From UBA7985 sp002690455 (lineage in GTDB: Bacteria; Pseudomonadota; Alphaproteobacteria; UBA7985), in assembly GCA_965662775.1 (NCBI GenBank), contig CBFIIW010000001.1, positions 62,001 through 126,000 on the forward strand: a stretch of DNA of 64,000 nt, written 5' to 3'. The translations under genes were made by a program, and so were the position numbers. Shown here in pieces: positions 35,045 to 44,983 of this stretch. Positions within the stretch are counted from its first letter, which is position 1; each line of letters begins with the position of its first letter. A model generated the notes under the pieces. That model saw only the letters and a list, made by a program, of their open reading frames with translations. It did not search any database and was not told the DNA's origin.

Positions 35045-35951
35045 AGGGAAAGCGCTCCCGCCAGTGCCTGGCGATATCGGCGCGGGTGGCGACCCAGACC
35101 GCCTTATGGCTTTGCACGTAGTCAAGGAATCGACCAAGTGCTGCTGCTCTACCTGGCCGTCCAGCCAGGCGGCAATGCAATCCAATGGACATCATTTTCG
35201 GCGACGTGTCACCTTCGGTATAGAGCACGTCAAAGCTATCACGAAGGTAGGCAAAAAACTGATCCCCAGAATTAAAGCCCTGATTGGTTGCAAAGCGCAT
35301 GTCATTGGCATCTAGCGTGTAAGGCACGATCAGCTGTGGTCCATGGGCGGTTGTTTCCCAGTACGGCAACTCATCAGCATAAGAATCAGCGTTGTAAAGG
35401 AAGCCGCCGATCTCGGCCGTGAGCTCACGTGAGTTTTCCGACGTTCGACCCGTGTACCAGCCGAGTGGGCGAGCACCGGTTACGGCCTCGTGCAGGCGCA
35501 TAGCCTCTTCCATGTGCAGGCGCTCGCGCTCTATGCTCATATACTGGTGTTCGATCCACTTAAGCCCATGAGACGCGATTTCCCATTCTGCCTGCTGCAT
35601 GGCCGCGACAGCTTCGGGGTTCATGTCGAGCGCAGTCGCTACACCGAAAACCGTTACAGGCATCAAGCGAGCAGTGAACATACGGTGCAACCGCCAAAAC
35701 CCAGCCCGCGAGCCATACTCGTAGATGCTTTCCATGTTCATGTGCCGAACGCCTTTGCGCGCGTCCGCGCCGACTATCTCACTAAGGAAGGCCTCTGACG
35801 ACTCATCGCCGTGCAATATGTTGTTCTCACCGCCTTCTTCATAGTTGACAACGAATTGCACCGCGATGCGTGCGCCATTGGGCCAAGAGGGATGCGGCGG
35901 CTGAGCGCCATAGCCCACCATGTCACGCGGATAATGTTTCTTTGCTGCCAT
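35034..35951 (-). CDS. puuE: Cofactor-independent allantoinase (polysaccharide deacetylase family)
   Basis: A 305-residue protein of the PuuE type: it opens RDMVGYGAQPPHPSWPNGARIAVQFVVNYEEGGEN, includes the EIASHGLKWIEHQYM block and the TGRTSENSRELTAEIGGFLYNADSYADELPYW region. It opens the allantoin ring to allantoate. The ATG at 35951 was preferred over a TTG five codons upstream. It is the first gene of the minus-strand operon and divergent from uraH. Confidence 0.93.
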   Translation of the reverse strand: MAAKKHYPRDMVGYGAQPPHPSWPNGARIAVQFVVNYEEGGENNILHGDESSEAFLSEIVGADARKGVRHMNMESIYEYGSRAGFWRLHRMFTARLMPVTVFGVATALDMNPEAVAAMQQAEWEIASHGLKWIEHQYMSIERERLHMEEAMRLHEAVTGARPLGWYTGRTSENSRELTAEIGGFLYNADSYADELPYWETTAHGPQLIVPYTLDANDMRFATNQGFNSGDQFFAYLRDSFDVLYTEGDTSPKMMSIGLHCRLAGRPGRAAALGRFLDYVQSHKAVWVATRADIARHWRERFPYEA

Positions 35952-36080
35952 TCGCTGGGAATCCAATGACGGTTTTGCTGCCTCACGGGCTCGGTTGCGT
36001 CCATTAGCGCCACAGTCTGCCTTGCCTCGTCAAGTGAGCTGTGAAATGGTCTCGTGCAAACTTAGTCCGGAGGCTTGCAA

Positions 36081-36431
36081 ATGGGGTCGCTTACAACCCA
36101 TGTGCTTGATTTGGCGAGTGGTTTGCCAGCTCAGGGCCTCGCGCTTGAGCTCTTTGCCCTCGACGATACACCGCGTTCACTGATCAAGGCTGTGACCGAC
36201 GCCGATGGGCGGGTCGATCAACCCTTGCTGACACCTGCATCTATCGCCGTGGGTCGATATCGGCTGGTGTTTCAGGCTGGTGACTACTTGCAAACCCGGC
36301 ACGGTGTCTCTGCGGCTGACCTGTTCCTTGACGAAGTTCCGTTGGAATTCCGCGTTTTTGACGCGACGAAGAAGTACCATGTGCCGCTGTTACTGAGTCC
36401 GTACGGCTATTCCACCTATCGGGGCAGTTGA
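36081..36431 (+). CDS. uraH: 5-Hydroxyisourate hydrolase (transthyretin-like)
   Basis: A 116-residue protein with the family start LTTHVLDLASGLPAQGL (active His), an internal RYRLVFQAGDYL and the C-terminal tetrapeptide YRGS that marks HIU hydrolases. It hydrolyses 5-hydroxyisourate, the product of urate oxidase, to OHCU. GGAGG lies seven to eight bases before the ATG. The gene opens the uraH-xdhABC series; xdhA follows after 4 bases. Confidence 0.95.
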   Translation: MGSLTTHVLDLASGLPAQGLALELFALDDTPRSLIKAVTDADGRVDQPLLTPASIAVGRYRLVFQAGDYLQTRHGVSAADLFLDEVPLEFRVFDATKKYHVPLLLSPYGYSTYRGS

Positions 36432-36435
36432 GCTG

Positions 36436-37884
36436 ATGAGCCAGAGCATAACCTTTTTCCTCGGCGGTGGAGAGCTTCGGGTGCAGGGCATGTCGCCAAC
36501 CACCACGTTGCTGGATTTCCTAAGAGAGCACCAAGGTCGAACCGGCACAAAAGAGGGTTGCAACGAAGGCGACTGTGGCGCGTGCACGGTGCTGCTGGCG
36601 CACGTTGAAGGCTCGGATCATCGTATCGTCTACCGTGCAGTAAATGCCTGTATCACGCTACTCCCGGCTATTCACGGTCATTGGGTGGTGTCGATTGAAG
36701 ACCTGGCCAGTTCCCCTGCCTGCCTGCACCCGGTTCAGGATGCCATGGTGCAGCGCCACGGCTCCCAGTGCGGGTTCTGTACCCCTGGTTTCGTGATGTC
36801 GCTGGCCGCCATGCACCTCGACGGTGCACCGGTTGAACAGGCCGAAACCTACATCGCCGGCAATCTCTGTCGGTGCACAGGCTATGGGCCCATCCTCGCC
36901 GCGGCTGCCGACAGTGTAGCAGCCCCCGCCGATCCGGCCTTTGCAGCCAAAGCGCAGGCCGCGCAAACCTGGCTGATCAACCAACGCTCCAGTGATGATG
37001 GCCTGTTCTATGAGCACGCTGACGCACGGTATGACGCGCCGGTGACGCTGGATGCTCTGCTCCGCCTGCGCCAAGACCATCCAGGCGCAACCATTGTTGC
37101 AGGTACAACAGAACTGGGGCTGTGGCTCAATAAGGATCTACAGGACTTTCCCCACCTCATCTCCCCCACGCGCATTGACGCACTGACGGATGTCGATTTC
37201 CGGGCTGATGGTACCCTAGCAATCGGTGGGGCTGCGAGTTACGAGCAGGCTTGGCCCAAACTACGGCAGATCATCCCTGAGGGGCAGGATTGGTTTGAGC
37301 GATTTGCCTCTATGCAGATCCGGCAGCAGGCAACGATTGCCGGAAATATCGTTAACGCAAGCCCAATAGGTGACGGTCCGCCACTGTTCTTGGCATTGAA
37401 TGCTTCTGTTGAGTTGCGCTCAGTTAGGGGCACGCGCGTGATCCCATTAGCCCAATTCTTCACGGGCTACAAACAAACGGCGCTTGCTGGTGATGAACTG
37501 CTGACCAAAATCTTGATACCACCGCGCGCGGTGGATTTACACTTTGCCGCACTCAAAGTTTCTAAACGGCGAGATCAGGATATCAGCGCCGTTATGGCCG
37601 TCTTTGCCTGGGAGCTGACGGACGGCATTCTGAGAAACGTTCGGCTGGGCTTTGGCGGCATGGCGGCAACACCCAAGCTTGCAGAGGTTACCCAATCCAA
37701 GCTTGAAGGAAAGCAGCTTTCGCCAGCGGTGATCGATGCAGCCGTGGCAGCACTTGAGCATGATTTCAACCCGATAGACGACCTTCGCGCATCGGCTTGG
37801 TACCGTATGGAGGTCAGCGGCAACTTGCTCCGTGCAACGCTTGTTCAGGGCCTCGAAGACAGACTAGGGGTCGCTGCTGCATGA
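36436..37884 (+). CDS. xdhA: Xanthine dehydrogenase small subunit (2x[2Fe-2S], FAD)
   Basis: A 482-residue subunit. The first cluster ligands are in GCNEGDCGAC (Cys 42, 47, 50) with Cys72, the second in QCGFCTPG (112, 115) and NLCRCTGYGP (145, 147). The FAD domain (about 195-480) has the ATIVAGTTELGLWLNKDL binding loop and QATIAGNIVNASPIGDGPP. It passes electrons from the molybdenum site in XdhB to NAD. Its last four bases overlap the start of xdhB. Confidence 0.95.
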   Translation: MSQSITFFLGGGELRVQGMSPTTTLLDFLREHQGRTGTKEGCNEGDCGACTVLLAHVEGSDHRIVYRAVNACITLLPAIHGHWVVSIEDLASSPACLHPVQDAMVQRHGSQCGFCTPGFVMSLAAMHLDGAPVEQAETYIAGNLCRCTGYGPILAAAADSVAAPADPAFAAKAQAAQTWLINQRSSDDGLFYEHADARYDAPVTLDALLRLRQDHPGATIVAGTTELGLWLNKDLQDFPHLISPTRIDALTDVDFRADGTLAIGGAASYEQAWPKLRQIIPEGQDWFERFASMQIRQQATIAGNIVNASPIGDGPPLFLALNASVELRSVRGTRVIPLAQFFTGYKQTALAGDELLTKILIPPRAVDLHFAALKVSKRRDQDISAVMAVFAWELTDGILRNVRLGFGGMAATPKLAEVTQSKLEGKQLSPAVIDAAVAALEHDFNPIDDLRASAWYRMEVSGNLLRATLVQGLEDRLGVAAA

Positions 37885-40217
37885 ACAAGCTTGTCCCAAC
37901 CAAAGCGCCGCTGAACACGCGTGAGGTTAATAAGCGGCGCCCCCATGACAGTGGACCCGAGCACGTTGCCGGCTCAGCGCTCTATGTCGATGACATCGTA
38001 GCGCCGACAGACACGCTGCACGCCTGCTTCGGTCTTGCACCAGTGGGTCGAGCGCGGATCTTGAACCTTGATCTCTCAGGGGTTCACGCTGCACCTGGTG
38101 TGATCGACGTTATCACTGCAGCGGACATCCCGGGGGAGAACAATGCCGGCCCCGTTGTGCATGACGAGCCGCTTCTGGCGGACGGCGAGATCCTGTTTCC
38201 CGGTCAAGCTCTGTTCTGCGTCCTTGCCGAAACGCGGATCCAAGCACGAAAGGCTGCGCGACTTTTCACGTTAGAGAGCGAGGAACTCAGCGCCCTGACC
38301 ACTGTCGACGCAGCCGTCGCTGCCGATGCCTTCCTGCATGATCCCTTGGTGTTCAAGCGCGGGGACGCAGCGGCTGGCATTCAAGGAGCCGCCCACACGC
38401 GTAGTGGTCGGCTCTATGTTGGGGGACAGGAGCACTTCTATCTCGAAGGACAGGGCTGCCTCGCCCTGCCCGGCCTCGACGGTATTCACGTCATATCCTC
38501 GACCCAACATCCCTCGGAAATCCAGGATCTGGCCGCAGCTGCGTTGGGTCTCTCAGCAGCGGAAATCACCATCGAGGTTCGCCGCATGGGTGGCGCGTTC
38601 GGCGGTAAAGAAACACAAGCTGCCCCGCTGGCCGTCATAGCCGCACTGGGTGTCCAGCGTACCGGTCGCGCCGTACGCTTCCGACTGGATCGAGATGATG
38701 ATTTTGTGCTCACGGGAAAACGCCATGATTTTCGGATCGATTACACCGTTGGTTTCGATCATGCGGGGCGTTTAGCGGCGATTGAAGGCACTTTGGCCAG
38801 TCGTTGTGGCTATGGCCATGATCTCAGTCGCGCGATCAACGACCGCGCGATGTTCCACGCGGACAATGCCTACTTCTACCCCAGCCTCGAGCTCACTTCG
38901 TTGCGGGCGCGGACCGATACTGTGTCGAATACCGCGTTTCGCGGCTTTGGCGGGCCACAGGGCATGATGCTGGCTGAACGGGTGATGGACAGTGTCGCTG
39001 CTGCTGTACAGTGCGACCCGCTCGATGTCCGTCTCGCCAACCTCTATGGCGAAAATGAGCGTGCCATAACGCCGTACGGTATGCGCGTTGAAGACAATAT
39101 ACTTCCCGAATTAATGACCCGGCTGGCTGAAACGGCAGACTATCGCGCACGACGCGCGGCGATAAACGATGCAAATGCCAGCGCCGGTCGGTCACCAATC
39201 CGCCGGGGGCTGGCACTGACACCGGTGCGCTTCGGAATTTCCTTTACCACCTCATTCCTCAACCAGGCCGGGGCGCTGATCCACATCTACAAAGACGGCT
39301 CGATTCAGCTCAACCACGGCGGCACCGAAATGGGCCAGGGTCTATACATCAAGGTAGCGCAAGTCGTCGCTGAGGTTCTCGGCGTAGACCTAAACACAAT
39401 AAAGATCACGGCGACCCGCACTGATAAAGTACCCAATACATCCGCAACCGCGGCCTCCTCCGGCTCCGACCTCAACGGCTGGGCGGCAAAGCTGGCCGCA
39501 TTAGAATTGCGCGAGCGTCTTAGCGGCTTTTGGGCAGCCACGCAGGACGCCCAGGGTAGCCTACGGTTTGAAGACGGTGAAGTTTTGGCGAACGATGGGC
39601 GTCGCTGGCCCTTCGCGGAGGTCGTCAAAGCGGCCTACCTGGGGCGTGTATCGCTTTCAGCGACCGGATACTACCGAACGCCCAAGATCGACTGGGACGC
39701 GAACACGGGACAGGGCCGTCCCTTTTTCTATTTCGCCTACGGCGCTGCAGTGTCGGAAGTTGAGATCGACAGTTTAACTGGTGCGAACAGGACGTTGCGC
39801 ACCGATATTCTGCACGATGTTGGACGCTCCCTGAACCCGGCCATCGACGAAGGCCAGATTGAAGGGGGCTTCATCCAGGGGATGGGCTGGCTGACGATGG
39901 AAGAACTGGTGTACTCCAATCGCGGCAAGGTTCTCACCCACGCCCCAAGCACTTACAAAATCCCCTGCGCCAGCGACCGGCCGGACGACCTCCGCATTGC
40001 CCTGTTCGATCAGGCCAATCAGGAAGATACCATCTTCCGCTCAAAAGCCGTCGGTGAACCGCCATTTATGCTGGCGATCTCCGTACACTCGGCACTGGCG
40101 CACGCGATTTCGAGCTTTGGACCCGCAGAACACTGGCCCCAGTTACACGCACCAGCGACGGCCGAAGAAGTGCTGCGCGCCATTTCTCGCCACCGTAATC
40201 TGCATTCAAAGGACTGA
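37881..40217 (+). CDS. xdhB: Xanthine dehydrogenase large, molybdopterin-binding subunit
   Basis: A 778-residue catalytic subunit that oxidises hypoxanthine and xanthine to urate. Typical features are the GSALYVDD start, GGQEHFYLEGQ, RRMGGAFGGKE, NTAFRGFGGPQG, the substrate region and the base Glu in KAVGEPPFMLA near the C-terminus. The ATG overlaps the xdhA stop (ATGA), so a longer frame starting inside xdhA is not needed. Confidence 0.95.
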   Translation: MNKLVPTKAPLNTREVNKRRPHDSGPEHVAGSALYVDDIVAPTDTLHACFGLAPVGRARILNLDLSGVHAAPGVIDVITAADIPGENNAGPVVHDEPLLADGEILFPGQALFCVLAETRIQARKAARLFTLESEELSALTTVDAAVAADAFLHDPLVFKRGDAAAGIQGAAHTRSGRLYVGGQEHFYLEGQGCLALPGLDGIHVISSTQHPSEIQDLAAAALGLSAAEITIEVRRMGGAFGGKETQAAPLAVIAALGVQRTGRAVRFRLDRDDDFVLTGKRHDFRIDYTVGFDHAGRLAAIEGTLASRCGYGHDLSRAINDRAMFHADNAYFYPSLELTSLRARTDTVSNTAFRGFGGPQGMMLAERVMDSVAAAVQCDPLDVRLANLYGENERAITPYGMRVEDNILPELMTRLAETADYRARRAAINDANASAGRSPIRRGLALTPVRFGISFTTSFLNQAGALIHIYKDGSIQLNHGGTEMGQGLYIKVAQVVAEVLGVDLNTIKITATRTDKVPNTSATAASSGSDLNGWAAKLAALELRERLSGFWAATQDAQGSLRFEDGEVLANDGRRWPFAEVVKAAYLGRVSLSATGYYRTPKIDWDANTGQGRPFFYFAYGAAVSEVEIDSLTGANRTLRTDILHDVGRSLNPAIDEGQIEGGFIQGMGWLTMEELVYSNRGKVLTHAPSTYKIPCASDRPDDLRIALFDQANQEDTIFRSKAVGEPPFMLAISVHSALAHAISSFGPAEHWPQLHAPATAEEVLRAISRHRNLHSKD

Positions 40218-40223
40218 ACCAGG

Positions 40224-40982
40224 ATGGCGGAGCCGAACAGACAGCCGCCGATCGAAGTGCTGGAAGATTGGATCACCGTTGAGGTTTCGGAAGCGCTAGG
40301 CAGCACCCCGAGGGATGCCGGAACTCGCATGTGGGTCTGCGCAACGCATGTCGAAGGCACCATTGGCGGGGGCGCTCTGGAACATCGCGCCATTGCCCGT
40401 GCTCGGGACATGCTGGCACGCGGGGAAGAAACTGCTGCAATGGATCTGCCTCTCGGTCCTGCACTCAATCAATGCTGCGGTGGGTTTGTCCGCCTAGCGT
40501 TGACCCGTGGCTACCAGGCAGCAGCGCCCGTGATCGGTTTTCCGCTGGTGCTCTATGGTGGCGGACATGTCGGACAGGCGCTCGCACGCGCACTCCAACC
40601 CCTACCCTTTGACCTGACGTGGCTCGATGAGCGCGAGAACACCCCGGCCGATCAGGCTACACTGGTCGAAAAGGCAGCCGGCCCAGAGCCTGTCGGCGCG
40701 CTGCACTACGTTATGACCCACGATCACAGTCTCGACTTAGATATTGTGTCAACGCTGCTTCATCGGCGTGAATCTGATGTTCCCTTTATCGGCATGATCG
40801 GCTCAGACAGCAAAATTGCACGCTTTCGAAGTCAGTTGCGTAGCCGTGGCCTAGACAATATGGCCCAGACCCGACTGGTGACACCGATCGGGATCAGTGG
40901 CATTCGCGGCAAGGAACCTGCCGTCATCGCCGCTGCCGTTGCAGCTGAAGCACTGCTTCTGCGTTCACGCTTTGGCACGTGA
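40224..40982 (+). CDS. xdhC: Xanthine dehydrogenase accessory protein XdhC
   Basis: A 252-residue maturation factor that binds molybdenum cofactor, aids its sulfuration and delivers it to XdhB. The N-terminal GSTPRDAGTRMWV and GTIGGGALEHRAI motifs and the later Rossmann-like PLVLYGGGHVGQALARAL and GMIGSDSKIARFRSQL segments match XdhC. LNQCCGGFV has the conserved double Cys. It starts 6 bases after xdhB. Confidence 0.93.
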   Translation: MAEPNRQPPIEVLEDWITVEVSEALGSTPRDAGTRMWVCATHVEGTIGGGALEHRAIARARDMLARGEETAAMDLPLGPALNQCCGGFVRLALTRGYQAAAPVIGFPLVLYGGGHVGQALARALQPLPFDLTWLDERENTPADQATLVEKAAGPEPVGALHYVMTHDHSLDLDIVSTLLHRRESDVPFIGMIGSDSKIARFRSQLRSRGLDNMAQTRLVTPIGISGIRGKEPAVIAAAVAAEALLLRSRFGT

Positions 40983-41064
40983 CCTCTGCAACAATGCACC
41001 CTTGACCCATGTCGGTCAGCGCTATTGATTAGATCGTCAAGAAACCGGCGCAAGGACCGTATCC

Positions 41065-42369
41065 ATGACGGCCGTAACTGTTTCGAACTTCGTCTTGCGC
41101 GCGCATCTTGTGTGGTGGGAAGACGATCCATTCTTCTGCGGACAGGCAACAGCGCGTCGCAGCATCGAAAACGGTGCCATGGCGTGCACGTCCGAGGGGC
41201 GAATAGCGTGGGTCGGTGATGCCGACGCTCTGCCCCCGGATTTTGCTAAGTGGCCCGTTGTCGAGCGCCGCGAAGGCCTGGTTCTCCCAGGATTTATCGA
41301 CGCTCATTTGCACTTTCCTCAAACCGCGATAATCGGTGCCTACGGCACTGACTTGTTGGCGTGGTTGGAGACCTACACGTTTCCAGAAGAAAGCCGCTTT
41401 GGCGACCGGGACCATGCGGAAGCCGTTGCGGCCATTTTTGCTGATGAGTTGCTGGCCTGTGGCGTAACGTCGGCCTGTGTATTCTCGACCATACATCCGG
41501 TGGCGCTCGAAGCGCTGGCTTCATCCTTTGACGCGAGGGGCATGGGTCTGCTGTCTGGCAAGACCGCTATGGACCGAAACGCAATCCCATCATTGCAGGA
41601 CAGCCCCCAAGCAGCCTATGACGAAGCCCGAGCGCTTCTGAGCGCTCTAAAGCCTCGTTACGAGCGGTTTGGCTATGTTGTGACCCCCCGCTTTGCCATA
41701 ACATCAACCGAGGCTCAGTTAGAAGTCTGCGGCGCACTCCACGCCGAATTCCCCGAGACGCGGATGCAGACCCACATTAACGAAAGTGCGCGAGAAATCG
41801 CCACGGTCAGGGCGTTGTTCCCGACCGACCCGTCTTATCTCGCCGTTTATGACCGCTTTGGTTTGGTTACCGATCGCTCCCTGTTCGCACATGGCATCCA
41901 TAGCAGCCCTGCAGAACTTGAGCGGATGGCAGAGGCGGGCGCGGCTGTGGTGCACTGCCCGACTTCGAACACGTTTCTTGGATCAGGCCTGTTCAATCCC
42001 GACGCACACCGTGAAGCCCGCGTCAGCATCGGGCTGGGCTGTGATATTGGCGGGGGTACGGCCTTTTCGCCGTTTGTGACAATGCAGGAGGCTTATAAAG
42101 TTGCTCGGTTCCATGATCTGAGCCTGACAGCGGATGAAACCTTTTTCTGGCACACACTGGGCAATGCACGAGTGATGAAAACCGACGCTGAGGCGGGATC
42201 TTTTGCGCCTGGAAAGTGGGCGGATTTCGTGGTGCTGGACACGCCAACCGATAACGCCGTTGCGCGCCTGCGCATGCAACGGGTGCAATCAATCACAGAC
42301 CAGTTGTTCGCCTGGCAGTTCTTTGCGCCAAGGGTGGAAACCTGGACCCGTGGCATCCAGCGCACCTAA
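41065..42369 (+). CDS. guaD: Guanine deaminase
   Basis: A 434-residue amidohydrolase. Zinc ligands are in FIDAHLHFPQTA, THINES and FAHGIHSSPAEL, and in GCDIGGGTAFSP. It deaminates guanine to xanthine, the substrate of XdhAB. It is downstream of xdhC by 82 bases, same strand, and convergent with nuoE. Confidence 0.94.
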   Translation: MTAVTVSNFVLRAHLVWWEDDPFFCGQATARRSIENGAMACTSEGRIAWVGDADALPPDFAKWPVVERREGLVLPGFIDAHLHFPQTAIIGAYGTDLLAWLETYTFPEESRFGDRDHAEAVAAIFADELLACGVTSACVFSTIHPVALEALASSFDARGMGLLSGKTAMDRNAIPSLQDSPQAAYDEARALLSALKPRYERFGYVVTPRFAITSTEAQLEVCGALHAEFPETRMQTHINESAREIATVRALFPTDPSYLAVYDRFGLVTDRSLFAHGIHSSPAELERMAEAGAAVVHCPTSNTFLGSGLFNPDAHREARVSIGLGCDIGGGTAFSPFVTMQEAYKVARFHDLSLTADETFFWHTLGNARVMKTDAEAGSFAPGKWADFVVLDTPTDNAVARLRMQRVQSITDQLFAWQFFAPRVETWTRGIQRT

Positions 42370-42419
42370 TCAGTGACCATCGCTAAGGACGACTGACGCG
42401 CCAAACCAACCGACGCAGT

Positions 42420-43085
42420 CTAATCGGCTGACGCTGACACGCTGTAGTCCGGCAGTTTCTTTCCTGCATTTACTGATGGATCGAAGTCCTTCAGCGCCTG
42501 CGGTCCGCCTTCAGGTGCCGAGGCGATGCGGCCGGTCATATTGCCGTGCTCGATTGCTTTACCAGCGCTGAGGTCGTCAAGAATGCGGGTGAACGTCGCT
42601 GCGTCGAGGTCTTCGTAGTAATTGTCGTTGATCTGAACCATGGGCGCGTTGACACACGCGCCGAGGCACTCAACCTCGATCAACGTGAATTTCTTGTCCG
42701 ACGTAGTTTGACCGAGCGCAATGCCGAGGTGATCCTGAGCCGCGTGAGTGAGACTGTCCGAACCACGCAACCAACACGGCGTGGTCCGGCAGACCTGCAC
42801 GACGTGTTCGCCCACTTCCTCTGTATAAAACATGGAGTAGAACGACGCGACTTCGTAGACACGAATGGGCGCGCTTTCCGTCTGCTCAGCGACCCACTCG
42901 ATAGCTTCCTTTGACAGCCAACCACCGTTCTCGCGCTGCGCGATGTCGAGCAGCGGGATAATCCCGGAAGCCTTCCGGTCTTCTGGGTAACGGGCCATAA
43001 TCACCGCAACCCGGTCCTGGCTGGCCTTAGAGACACTGAAGTCACCGACCTGCGGGCTTGGGCGACTGGTAACCTGAATTGCCAT
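42420..43085 (-). CDS. nuoE: NADH-quinone oxidoreductase subunit E (24 kDa, [2Fe-2S])
   Basis: A 221-residue thioredoxin-like iron-sulfur protein of the NADH dehydrogenase module. Cluster ligands are in VQVCRTTPCWLRGSD and ECLGACVNAPMVQI. A tail of about 50 residues (APEGGPQALKDFDPS and on) is common in alphaproteobacteria. It overlaps nuoD by 1 base (TAATG). Unusually, no nuoF follows. Confidence 0.94.
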   Translation of the reverse strand: MAIQVTSRPSPQVGDFSVSKASQDRVAVIMARYPEDRKASGIIPLLDIAQRENGGWLSKEAIEWVAEQTESAPIRVYEVASFYSMFYTEEVGEHVVQVCRTTPCWLRGSDSLTHAAQDHLGIALGQTTSDKKFTLIEVECLGACVNAPMVQINDNYYEDLDAATFTRILDDLSAGKAIEHGNMTGRIASAPEGGPQALKDFDPSVNAGKKLPDYSVSASAD

Positions 43086-44263
43086 TAGCGGTCGACCTCC
43101 CCGAATACAATATCCATAGAACCCAGAATGGCGACGGTATCCGCCAACTGGTGCCCCTTGGACAACTCATCCATGGCTGCGAGATGGGCAAAGCCCGGTG
43201 CGCGGATTTTACATTTGTACGGCTTGCTGGACCCGTCGGACACAAGAAACACCCCAAATTCGCCTTTCGGTGCCTCAACACAGGCGTAGACATCGCCTTC
43301 CGGGACCTTCACGCCCTCAGTGTACAGCTTGAAGTGATGGATGAGTGATTCCATAGATTGCTTCATGTCACCACGACGCGGCGGAGTGAATTTATGGTCT
43401 TCGTTGAGCACTTCCCCGCCTGGCATCATGTCCAAACATTGTCGGATCAGATGAATAGACTGCTTCATCTCTTCGATGCGCAGCAGGTAGCGGTCAAAAC
43501 AATCGCCATTTTGACCAACGGCGACATCAAATTCCAGCTCATCGTAGACCTCATAGGGCTGAGCCTTGCGCAGATCCCAAGCGACGTTTGAACCGCGTAA
43601 CATTGGCCCGGAGAAACCAAGCGCCATAGCCTGCTCTGCTGTCACTACCCCGATATCAACGGTGCGCTGACGGAAAATGCGGTTATTGGTCACGAGCGTT
43701 TCAATGTCGTCGATGGCAGCGTCGAACTGATCACAAAAAGCCGCGATATCGGCATCCAGACCCGGCGGGAGGTCCTGATGAACCCCGCCAGGACGGAAGT
43801 AAGCTGCGTGGAACCGCGCGCCTGACACGCGCTCGTAAAACTCAAGCAATTTGTCCCGCTGCTCGAAGGTCCAAAGCATGGGCGTGGTCGCGCCAACATC
43901 CATGATGAAGGCACCAGTGTTGAGTAGATGGTTCAGAATCCGTGTGATCTCAGAGAACAGAACCCGGATATACTGGCCTCGCGCCGGTGCCTCGATGCCA
44001 AGCAGCTTTTCGACTGCGAGCGCGAAGCCGTGCTCCTGACACATGGGTGAAACGTAGTCGAGCCTGTCAAAATAGGGCAAGGCCTGCAGATAGGTCTTGT
44101 GTTCGATCAGCTTTTCGGTTCCCCGGTGCAGCAGGCCGACGTGCGGATCTGCGCGCTCTACGATCTCACCGTCCATTTCCAGCACCATGCGCAAGACACC
44201 GTGTGCCGCCGGGTGCTGCGGACCAAAGTTAAGGGTCAAGGGTTTGATTTGTACTTCTGCCAT
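43085..44263 (-). CDS. nuoD: NADH-quinone oxidoreductase subunit D (49 kDa)
   Basis: A 392-residue quinone-site subunit. It opens with TLNFGPQHPAAHGVLRMVLEMDGE, keeps the HVGLLHRGTEKLIE and LDYVSPMCQEHGFALAVEKLL blocks, and ends with KIRAPGFAHLAAMDELSKGHQLADTVAILGSMDIVFGEVDR. It forms the quinone pocket with NuoB. Confidence 0.96.
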   Translation of the reverse strand: MAEVQIKPLTLNFGPQHPAAHGVLRMVLEMDGEIVERADPHVGLLHRGTEKLIEHKTYLQALPYFDRLDYVSPMCQEHGFALAVEKLLGIEAPARGQYIRVLFSEITRILNHLLNTGAFIMDVGATTPMLWTFEQRDKLLEFYERVSGARFHAAYFRPGGVHQDLPPGLDADIAAFCDQFDAAIDDIETLVTNNRIFRQRTVDIGVVTAEQAMALGFSGPMLRGSNVAWDLRKAQPYEVYDELEFDVAVGQNGDCFDRYLLRIEEMKQSIHLIRQCLDMMPGGEVLNEDHKFTPPRRGDMKQSMESLIHHFKLYTEGVKVPEGDVYACVEAPKGEFGVFLVSDGSSKPYKCKIRAPGFAHLAAMDELSKGHQLADTVAILGSMDIVFGEVDR

Positions 44264-44290
44264 GGGCTTGTCTTACCTGTGGCCACCGGT

Positions 44291-44899
44291 TCAGGCGGCT
44301 TCCTCTTCTTCGTTCGCTTTCTCATCGCCCGGTAAAGGCGCGTGCCCCGCTCCTTCCCAGGGGGAGGCGTAGTCGAAGCTGCGAAATTCTTGGGTCAGCG
44401 ATACCGGCTCATAGACCACACGCTTGTCTTCTTCCGAATAACGTACTTCAGAATAACCAGTCAGCGGGAAGTCTTTCCGCAATGGGTGCCCCGAAAAGCC
44501 GTAGTCGGTCAGGATGCGACGGAAATCGGGATGATCGGCGAACATGATGCCATACATGTCCCAGGTTTCACGCTCAAACCAATTGGCGCTGGGCCACACT
44601 TCGGTTGCTGAGGCAATCGGCGTGCGCTCGTCAGTGGCAACCTTGACCCGAAGACGCTGGTTTAGAAAGGGAGAGAGCAAAATGTACACGACATCGAAGC
44701 GTTCGGGGCGCTGAGGTAGATCTATGGCTGTGATATCAAGCAGCACAGCAAAGCGGCAGCCGCTGTCGTTCCGTAATCGAGTTAGATCTTCTGTCAGAGT
44801 CTCGCGGGACAGACGGATGGTCAGCTGGTCCGCGTGCACCACTGACTCAAGCACTCGTTCGCCCAGCGCACTGGTTACAGCTTCGAGCAATTCTTCCAT
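44291..44899 (-). CDS. nuoC: NADH-quinone oxidoreductase subunit C (30 kDa)
   Basis: A 202-residue peripheral-arm subunit with the signature WFERETWDMYGIMFADHPDFRRILTDYGFSGHPLRKDFPLTG. It is a separate gene rather than a NuoCD fusion, as in most alphaproteobacteria. The C-terminal tail is acidic. Confidence 0.95.
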   Translation of the reverse strand: MEELLEAVTSALGERVLESVVHADQLTIRLSRETLTEDLTRLRNDSGCRFAVLLDITAIDLPQRPERFDVVYILLSPFLNQRLRVKVATDERTPIASATEVWPSANWFERETWDMYGIMFADHPDFRRILTDYGFSGHPLRKDFPLTGYSEVRYSEEDKRVVYEPVSLTQEFRSFDYASPWEGAGHAPLPGDEKANEEEEAA

Positions 44900-44983
44900 T
44901 CGGCAGGACCTTCTTGAACCAATTGGGTAGTGCCGGTCTGCCGCTCTGTTCTAAGGGCGCACCGGCTCTGAGCAGTCGTAAGA

